In this document: positions 6,713-10,871 of the stretch, piece after piece
How the letters are laid out: the number at the start of each line of letters is the position of its first letter
Position numbering within the stretch: the first letter of the stretch is position 1
NCBI GenBank assembly: GCA_052388025.1
Contig: JBQTIP010000004.1
Location: 1-10,871, forward strand
Source: JBQTIP01 sp052388025
Lineage (GTDB): Bacteria; Actinomycetota; UBA4738; HRBIN12
DNA: 10,871 bases
Direction: 5' to 3'
Notes under the pieces: generated by a model
Database searches by the model: none
Told to the model about the DNA's origin: nothing
Seen by the model: the letters and a program-made list of their open reading frames with translations, nothing else
Position numbers and translations under genes: made by a program

Positions 6713-7861
6713 ATGGCCATGAATCGAGCACGCTCGGGTGTTGTCGCGCGCCGCCTCGCCGGCGTCTGCTTGGCGCTCGTACTGCTTGCCGCGCTCGCCC
6801 CCGGCGCCGGCGCCGGCACGAAGTCGCGGCTCGACGCCGCCAAGGCCCGCTTCGAGGTCCTGAAGGACCAGATCGCCAGGCAGCAGGCGGAGCTCGATCG
6901 GCTCGAGGCGCAGTCCGCCGCCCTGGCGACGAAGGTGTCGGAAGCCCAGGGCAGGTTGCAGGTGATCACCCAGATCCTTCTGGACATCCGCCAGGACCTC
7001 GAGAAGGCCAGGGAGCGGTACCAGACGGTCCAGGGCCGGCTCGACCAACGCGCCCTCGAGACCTACATGAGCGGCCCCGGGAGCAGCCTCGAGTTCCTGC
7101 TCGGCGCGACCTCCCTGATCGACCTCTCCGACCGGCTCGAGTTCGTCGACGTGATGACCCAGACCGATTCGGACCTCGCCAACGAGGTTCAGAACCTGAA
7201 GAACGACCTCTCGGCCCAGCTTGCCAAGCAGGAGGAGCTACAGGCCGAGCAGGCCGAGGTCGTGAACCGCCTCCGGCAGCAGCAGGCCGAGCTCAATGCC
7301 CGGTTCGACCAGCAGCGAGACATCTACAACGACATCCTCGCGAAGCAGCGGGAGGCCGAGGAGCTCGTCGAGAAGCTGGGGCGGCAATACAAACGGGAGC
7401 TCGCGGCCGCGTTCGGCGGACCGATCGGCGACGGACCCATCAAGATCTGCCCTGTCGGCCAGCCGCACGCCGGGTCGGACTCCTTCGGAGCCCCGCGCGT
7501 CGGGCACCTACACGCCGGCAACGACATCTTCGCTCCATACGGGACGCCCATCTTTGCGACCTTCGACGGCGTTGCGACGAATTCTTCGAACGGCCTCGGA
7601 GGGAACGCGGTCGTCGTTCGCGGGAGCGAGGGATGGACGTACAACGCGCATATGTCCTCGTTCGGCAATCTCGGCTCGGTGCAGACGGGCGACGTGATCG
7701 GGTACGTGGGCACGAGCGGAAACGCCCAGGGCACGTCGCCGCACAACCACTTCGAGTGGCACCCCGACGTCATCCCGCCGAACTGGCCGGCCAGCCCGTA
7801 CGGATACTCGGTCCTCGGCGACGCGATAAACCCGTACCCGCTGCTCGCCGCCGTCTGCTAG
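6713..7861 (+). CDS. Secreted coiled-coil M23-family metallopeptidase
   Basis: This is a 382-residue exported protein. The N-terminus has Arg residues and a hydrophobic stretch (about 18-35, VCLALVLLAALAPGAGAG), a signal peptide or anchor. Residues about 38-115 and 150-230 are Gln/Glu/Leu-rich coiled coils separated by a Gly/Ser/Leu region, as in EnvC/PcsB-like cell-wall hydrolase regulators. The C-terminal M23 (LytM) domain carries the zinc and catalytic residues: HAGND (His267, Asp271), AHM (His313) and HNH (His344, His346). All expected ligands are present, so activity as a peptidoglycan endopeptidase in cell separation or envelope remodelling is likely. Cys246, just before the domain, and the final residue Cys382 could form a disulphide. 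The start is supported by AGGGG at optimal spacing. It appears to be a single-gene unit with hairpins on both sides. Confidence 0.92.
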   Translation: MAMNRARSGVVARRLAGVCLALVLLAALAPGAGAGTKSRLDAAKARFEVLKDQIARQQAELDRLEAQSAALATKVSEAQGRLQVITQILLDIRQDLEKARERYQTVQGRLDQRALETYMSGPGSSLEFLLGATSLIDLSDRLEFVDVMTQTDSDLANEVQNLKNDLSAQLAKQEELQAEQAEVVNRLRQQQAELNARFDQQRDIYNDILAKQREAEELVEKLGRQYKRELAAAFGGPIGDGPIKICPVGQPHAGSDSFGAPRVGHLHAGNDIFAPYGTPIFATFDGVATNSSNGLGGNAVVVRGSEGWTYNAHMSSFGNLGSVQTGDVIGYVGTSGNAQGTSPHNHFEWHPDVIPPNWPASPYGYSVLGDAINPYPLLAAVC

Positions 7862-7876
7862 TCTGGCCCAGACTAG
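7858..7876 (+). terminator. Hairpin overlapping the M23 gene stop codon
   Basis: CTAGTCTG (7858-7865) and CAGACTAG (7869-7876) form a perfect 8-bp stem with a 3-base loop, and the TAG stop lies inside the 5' arm. No T tract follows, so it may help terminate or protect the 3' end of the mRNA. Confidence 0.55.
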
Positions 7877-7916
7877 TGGGCGCCCGGGGGCCGTTGTTCC
7901 GCGGGGCCCGCGCCCA
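7877..7916 (+). terminator. Second GC-rich hairpin after the M23 gene
   Basis: TGGGCGC (7877-7883) pairs with GCGCCCA (7910-7916). Inside it GGGCC (7888-7892) pairs with GGCCC (7905-7909), leaving a 4-base bulge and a 12-base loop. It directly abuts the preceding hairpin. Together they look like a tandem transcription stop without a T tract. Confidence 0.45.
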
Positions 7917-7964
7917 ACCACCGCTCCGCGAACTCGGCCGGCCCTCCATGCGGTCCCAGTGCGC

Positions 7965-7970
7965 TAGGAT
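7965..7970 (+). promoter_or_regulatory. Likely -10 box (TAGGAT) before the 188-residue membrane protein
   Basis: TAGGAT fits the actinobacterial TANNNT -10 pattern and lies 9 bases before ATG 7980, so transcription could begin just before the start codon. No convincing -35 was seen. AGGA within the same box could instead act as a weak ribosome site ten bases from the ATG. Confidence 0.4.
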
Positions 7971-7979
7971 GGCCTTCCG

Positions 7980-8546
7980 ATGAGCATGCCGCTTCGGGGC
8001 CGCGCCTTTGCCATCGGGTGCCTCGCGTGGGCCGGCGTCGTAGCAAGCCACCTTCTCGCGTACGTGACCACGTATCCCACGGCCGCGCTGAGACAGGATC
8101 ACCTGGCGGCGACGGGTCACGGCTCGTTCGACGCGCTCGGGTGGCTCGCGATCGTTGGCTCGGGGGCGTCGATCGGACTGGTTGGCTGGCAGGCCGCGCG
8201 GCGTGCGGGACCCGTCGCCGGGCGTCGGACCGCTCTTGCGCTGGTGAGCATTCAGCTCCCGGCGTTCGCGCTCCTGGAGCTAGCCGAGCGCGGCTTCTCG
8301 CTCGCCGACACGGCGGCTGATCCCGCCGTGCTCGTCGGCGTCGTGCTCCAGGCCGCGGTGGCGGCGTCGATCGCGTTCGCCCTTCGCGCGTTCGTCCGCG
8401 CCGTCCGGGCGGTGGCCGAACGGCTTCGCCAGCGTGTTGCCCCCCGACGGCCGACCCTCCGGCGTCCGCCGTCGGTCTTTCCCGCCCGCCGAGTCCGCCT
8501 GCATCTCGGGGCCCGTCGCCGGGCGCCTCCCCTCCTCGCTTCCTGA
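7980..8546 (+). CDS. Four-helix membrane protein of unknown function
   Basis: This 188-residue protein has four hydrophobic segments, at about 10-30, 52-70, 83-101 and 115-137. His24 lies in the first helix (ASHLLAYV). His41 and His47 lie in the following loop, in HLAATGHG. Glu100 and Glu103 lie at the end of the third helix. I recall a similar layout of His, Tyr-Pro and TGHG in unnamed actinobacterial membrane proteins, so these His residues may bind a metal or heme; this is inference. From about residue 150 the sequence is Arg/Pro-rich (RRPTLRRPP) and looks unlike the rest; it also covers a strong terminator-like hairpin, so the native C-terminus may be shorter. A second in-frame ATG lies at 7986. 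It is 62 bases upstream of the cupredoxin-like gene on the same strand. Confidence 0.75.
   Translation: MSMPLRGRAFAIGCLAWAGVVASHLLAYVTTYPTAALRQDHLAATGHGSFDALGWLAIVGSGASIGLVGWQAARRAGPVAGRRTALALVSIQLPAFALLELAERGFSLADTAADPAVLVGVVLQAAVAASIAFALRAFVRAVRAVAERLRQRVAPRRPTLRRPPSVFPARRVRLHLGARRRAPPLLAS
8444..8480 (+). terminator. Hairpin plus T-rich run inside the 3' end of the membrane-protein ORF
   Basis: CCGACGGC (8444-8451) and GCCGTCGG (8468-8475) form an 8-bp stem with a 16-base loop, followed by TCTTT. It falls in the Arg/Pro-rich C-terminal extension of the preceding ORF, an odd place for a terminator unless that extension is not truly coding. Confidence 0.35.
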
Positions 8547-8553
8547 GGTGTTC

Positions 8554-8575
8554 GGGGCCGCCAGACCGCGGCCCC
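8554..8575 (+). terminator. Strong GC hairpin between the membrane protein and cupredoxin-like genes
   Basis: GGGGCCGC (8554-8561) and GCGGCCCC (8568-8575) form a perfect 8-bp stem with a 6-base loop, 7 bases after the TGA at 8546. No T tract follows. If it terminates, the cupredoxin-like gene needs its own promoter in the next 33 bases; if not, it may set the ratio of the two products. Confidence 0.5.
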
Positions 8576-8608
8576 CGACCGAGAACGATCGAGAGCGAGG
8601 GATGTCCT

Positions 8609-9052
8609 GTGAATCGAAGCGTGCGGTGGATCGCGCTCGGTGGCACCCTGGTTGCCGCGATCGCCCTGTTCTTGCTGCTCCGCCCCGACGATGGAGCGCG
8701 CCGTGGAGGATCGGGCACACCGACCCTCGCCAGCCCGACCCCGGCCGGGAGCCCAGACGCCTCGTCCTCGCCGGGCGAGGGCGAGCCGGCTCACATCGAA
8801 GTCAGAGTCAGCGTCGAGGCGGGCGACGTGGAGGGGCCGGGGCGGGTGGAGGTGGATCGGGGGACGAGGGTCCTGATCGTGGTGCGGGCAGACGTCACCG
8901 ACGAGGTGCACGTCCACGGCTACGACGTCTTCGCGGACGTCGCGCCGGGCGAGCCGGCGAGGATCGAGTTCCTCGCCGACGCTCCGGGGGTCTTCGAGGT
9001 CGAGCTCGAGGAGGCGGGGAGACTCCTCTTCGAGCTCGAGGTCGGGCCGTGA
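8609..9052 (+). CDS. Membrane-anchored cupredoxin-like protein
   Basis: This 147-residue protein starts at GTG 8609, with GAGGGA (8597-8602) six bases upstream. Residues 7-24 form one hydrophobic anchor, 30-60 a Pro/Ser/Gly linker outside the membrane, and 61-147 a beta-rich domain resembling cupredoxins (GTRVLIVVRADVTDEVHVHGYD, then a Gly-Val-Phe-Glu-Val strand). A mature cupredoxin normally has a Cys...His...Met copper loop near its end. This protein has no Cys, and no Met after the start; its only His residues are 62, 101 and 103. A type 1 copper centre is therefore excluded, although HxH could bind a metal with a partner. Its stop overlaps the next start as GTGA, so it is translationally coupled to the polytopic membrane protein, a likely partner. 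Confidence 0.85.
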   Translation: MNRSVRWIALGGTLVAAIALFLLLRPDDGARRGGSGTPTLASPTPAGSPDASSSPGEGEPAHIEVRVSVEAGDVEGPGRVEVDRGTRVLIVVRADVTDEVHVHGYDVFADVAPGEPARIEFLADAPGVFEVELEEAGRLLFELEVGP

Positions 9053-10419
9053 CGCGTCGTGCGGCGCGCGGGGCCGCGGGCGCCGTCGGGATCGTCGTGG
9101 CGACGGCGAGTCCGGCCTTCGCCCACGGTCTCGGCGGGCGGGTCGACCTCCCGGTTCCCCGGTGGCTGTTCGTCTTCGGCGCTGCGACGGCGGTCATCGC
9201 CTCGTTCGCAGCCCTGGTAGCCCTCTGGCGGGAGCCGCGGCTGGAGCGGCCTCGGGTGAGAGCCCTTTCGCCGTTCCTCCAGACGGTCCTGCGGAGCCGA
9301 GCGATCGATTGGACCGTGCGACTGCTGGCCCTCGGGGTGTTCCTAGTCGTGGTCGGGGCCGGCGTGCAGGGACCGGGACCGGACGGCGGCAACCTCGCGC
9401 CCGTTGTCGTGTTCGTCTGGTTCTGGGTCGGCTTCGCGTTCGCGCACGCATTCCTCGGGAACCTCTGGGCGACCGTCTCGCCTTTCGACACGGTTGGGCG
9501 GCTCCTGCGGTTCGACGACGAGGTCCCGGTCCTCGAGTACCCGAAGGCGTGGGGCCGCTGGCCGGCGGCCTTCGGGCTCTTCGGCTTCGTGTGGCTCGAG
9601 CTCGTCGACCCGTTCCGCGGCTCGGTCACGGCGCTCGGGGTGGCGATCGTCGTGTACACGCTCGTGACGCTCGCCGGGATGGCCGTCTTCGGGCGACGGG
9701 CGTGGGTCGAGAACGGCGAGGCTTTCGCCGTGTACTTCGGGCTCCTCTCGCGGATCTCGCCGCTCGGCCGGGACGGGGAAGGCCGGGTCTTGGTCCGGCC
9801 GCCGCTCTCCGGGCTGGCCGGGCTGGAGCCGCGTCCGGGCCTGCTGGCGCTCGTGATGGTGGCGCTCGGCTCCACGACGTTCGACGGCTTCTCCCGCTCG
9901 TCGTTCTGGGTCTCGAGGGTGAGCGGCTTGTCCGAGGGCCCGCGTCTGCTCGCCTCGACGGCCGCGCTGATCGCGGCGATCGGCGTGGTCGCCCTCACGT
10001 ACACACTCGCCATGGCCGTGGCGGCAGCCGTCGCGGGCACGGAACGACACCCGCTCGCCGTACGGTTCGTCCACAGCCTGGTGCCCATCGTCTTCGCGTA
10101 CGTGGTCGCCCACTACTTCTCGTTCCTGCTGATCGAGGGCCAGCTCGGGCTGTCGCAGGCCTCCGACCCGTTCGGCCGGGGGTGGAACCTGTTCGGAACG
10201 GCGGGGTGGACGGTGAACCTCACCCTTGTCGGCGCCACGCTCGTCTGGTACGTACAGGTGGCTGCCATCGTCGCCGGCCATGTGGGGGGGGTGATGCTCG
10301 CGCACGACCGGGCGATCGCCGCCTTCGACCGGGCCATCGCCGTCCGCACGCAGTACGCCCTCCTCGCGGTGATGGTGCTCTTCACGGCAGGGGGGCTGCT
10401 GATCCTCTCGGGAGGGTAG
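9049..10419 (+). CDS. Polytopic membrane protein of the family often labelled 'fenitrothion hydrolase'
   Basis: This 456-residue protein starts at GTG 9049, within the upstream stop (GTGA), with GAGG seven bases before it. A signal-like start ends ASPAFA before HGLGGR, so cleavage would leave His26 as the mature N-terminus. About nine or ten membrane helices follow. Notable pieces are HAFLGNLW and SPFD (133-146), STTFDGFS (275-282), AHYFSFLLIEGQ (354-365) and GHVGGVMLAHD (410-420), giving His133, His342, His355, His411 and His419 within or near helices. There is no Cys at all. From memory, databases attach the name fenitrothion hydrolase to such proteins, but no hydrolase motif is visible and I would not accept the name. 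Coupling to a cupredoxin-like gene suggests metal transport, electron transfer or membrane-complex assembly; this is inference. Confidence 0.85.
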   Translation: MTRRAARGAAGAVGIVVATASPAFAHGLGGRVDLPVPRWLFVFGAATAVIASFAALVALWREPRLERPRVRALSPFLQTVLRSRAIDWTVRLLALGVFLVVVGAGVQGPGPDGGNLAPVVVFVWFWVGFAFAHAFLGNLWATVSPFDTVGRLLRFDDEVPVLEYPKAWGRWPAAFGLFGFVWLELVDPFRGSVTALGVAIVVYTLVTLAGMAVFGRRAWVENGEAFAVYFGLLSRISPLGRDGEGRVLVRPPLSGLAGLEPRPGLLALVMVALGSTTFDGFSRSSFWVSRVSGLSEGPRLLASTAALIAAIGVVALTYTLAMAVAAAVAGTERHPLAVRFVHSLVPIVFAYVVAHYFSFLLIEGQLGLSQASDPFGRGWNLFGTAGWTVNLTLVGATLVWYVQVAAIVAGHVGGVMLAHDRAIAAFDRAIAVRTQYALLAVMVLFTAGGLLILSGG

Positions 10420-10656
10420 GTGCCTCCTGTGATTGCCCACGGGACCGGGATCGACGACCTCCTGATCGCGGCGGTCGCCACGCTCGCGTTCGTCGGCACC
10501 GTCGCGCTCAGGCGCGGGGAGCGCCGTCGGCACTCGCCCCTTGCGGCCGGCCCTTGCGCGTACTGCGGGGAGTTCCTCCCGGCCGAGCTACGGCGCTGCT
10601 CGCATTGCGGCTTCCGGGCCAAGCGAGCTCCGGAGTCGGCCGGGCCCAGCCGCTAG
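10420..10656 (+). CDS. Small one-TM zinc-ribbon protein
   Basis: This 78-residue protein starts at GTG 10420, directly after the preceding TAG (no gap), with GGAGG at 10411-10415 inside the end of that gene. Residues 12-30 form one membrane helix. Arg residues directly after it put the C-terminus in the cytosol by the positive-inside rule. The tail holds a zinc ribbon, CAYCG...CSHCG (Cys46, Cys49, Cys60, Cys63), as in many small membrane-linked zinc ribbons. The outward N-terminus reads VIAHGTG and echoes the AHGLGG at the mature start of its larger neighbour. Its role is unknown; the coupling makes it a probable subunit, chaperone or regulator of the same membrane complex. Confidence 0.82.
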   Translation: MPPVIAHGTGIDDLLIAAVATLAFVGTVALRRGERRRHSPLAAGPCAYCGEFLPAELRRCSHCGFRAKRAPESAGPSR

Positions 10657-10660
10657 GCTT

Positions 10661-10678
10661 GCTCGCGTATCCGCGAGC
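10661..10678 (+). terminator. Hairpin at the end of the envelope cassette
   Basis: GCTCGCG (10661-10667) and CGCGAGC (10672-10678) form a perfect 7-bp stem with loop TATC, four bases after the zinc-ribbon stop. It separates that gene from the dehydrogenase at 10697. No T tract is present, and it lies 8 bases before the next ribosome binding site. Confidence 0.5.
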
Positions 10679-10696
10679 CAGGGACGGAGGAGCCAA

Positions 10697-10871
10697 ATGG
10701 AACCGGAGGACGTGAGAAAGGTTGGGGTCGTGGGGTGCGGCATCATGGGCTCGGGGATCGTCGAAGTCGTGGCCCGCACCGGCGCCGAGGTCGTCTACAT
10801 CGAGGCTACAGACGAGCTCGTTGCTCGCGGACGCGCCGCCATCGAGCGCTCGACGGCGAAGGCGGTCGAGC
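10697..10871 (+). CDS. 3-hydroxyacyl-CoA dehydrogenase, NAD-binding N-terminus (partial)
   Basis: Only the first 58 residues are in the window; the frame is open at the right edge. After MEPEDVRK comes a Rossmann strand and loop, VGVVGCGIMGSGIVEVVAR, with the GxGxMG pattern typical of 3-hydroxybutyryl-CoA / 3-hydroxyacyl-CoA dehydrogenases. A second strand, VVYIEATDE, follows, with an acidic residue placed for NAD ribose binding. The enzyme would oxidise 3-hydroxyacyl-CoA to 3-ketoacyl-CoA, or work in reverse, downstream of an acyl-CoA dehydrogenase such as that at 5441. The start is well supported: GGAGG (10686-10690) lies six bases before the ATG. A stand-alone enzyme or a fused multifunctional one cannot be told apart from this fragment. 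Confidence 0.88.
   Translation, partial: MEPEDVRKVGVVGCGIMGSGIVEVVARTGAEVVYIEATDELVARGRAAIERSTAKAVE

Noticed and set aside
8434..9048. The polytopic membrane protein frame extends upstream to an ATG at 8434
   Set aside because: That extension runs through the cupredoxin-like gene in another frame and is Arg-rich. GTG 9049 with GAGG and the signal-like sequence is a far better start.
9049..10419. Taking the name fenitrothion hydrolase as a function
   Set aside because: No hydrolase catalytic motif is visible in this helical membrane protein; the label appears to be carried by annotation transfer only.
9162..10715. Long plus-strand open frame of 517 codons overlapping the polytopic membrane protein
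   Set aside because: It is Arg/Gly/Pro-rich with no motif, and it is the alternate reading of a clear membrane protein gene in GC-rich DNA.

Overview
The window comes from a very GC-rich bacterium (roughly 70% GC by eye). Coding is dense, with GTG starts, overlapping GTGA junctions and Arg/Ala-rich shadow frames. The gene families are common in Actinomycetota and in their uncultured relatives (Thermoleophilia-like or Limnocylindria-like lineages). These are TPR-plus-class-III-cyclase proteins, an actinobacterial phosphotransferase with an HGDxxxxQ loop, a coiled-coil M23 peptidase ending in Cys, and a multi-pass membrane protein with the AHGLGGR-type N-terminus. An actinobacterial origin is an inference, not proven.

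Left part (1-1400, + strand): the acidic, repetitive C-terminal tail of an otherwise unseen protein (1-120) overlaps the start of a phosphotransferase of the aminoglycoside/choline-kinase fold. Middle-left (1419-5386, - strand): two head-to-tail paralogues of about 650 residues, each a TPR-like helical repeat region followed by a class III nucleotide cyclase domain. The downstream copy (1419-3371) is intact. The upstream copy (3438-5386) carries a single-base deletion near 4565, which is either a real pseudogene or a sequence error. The two copies also share conserved upstream blocks at identical distance from their starts, suggesting duplicated, possibly leaderless promoters.

Centre (5441-7861, + strand): a divergently transcribed acyl-CoA dehydrogenase, then a structured intergenic region, then a secreted coiled-coil M23 endopeptidase that probably acts on peptidoglycan.

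Right part (7980-10656, + strand): a cassette of envelope proteins. It has a four-helix membrane protein with conserved-looking His residues, a membrane-anchored cupredoxin-like protein with HVH but no Cys or Met, a large polytopic membrane protein whose predicted mature N-terminus is His, and a one-TM zinc-ribbon protein. The last three are fused by a GTGA overlap and a zero-base junction, so they are very probably translated as one unit. I consider this the best candidate for an under-described system, perhaps metal (copper) handling or membrane-complex assembly, but no function can be proven from sequence. The window ends in the N-terminus of a 3-hydroxyacyl-CoA dehydrogenase (10697 onward), which together with the acyl-CoA dehydrogenase suggests a fatty-acid oxidation setting. 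No tRNA, rRNA, CRISPR or insertion sequence was seen, and no gene-less stretch exceeds about 125 bases.
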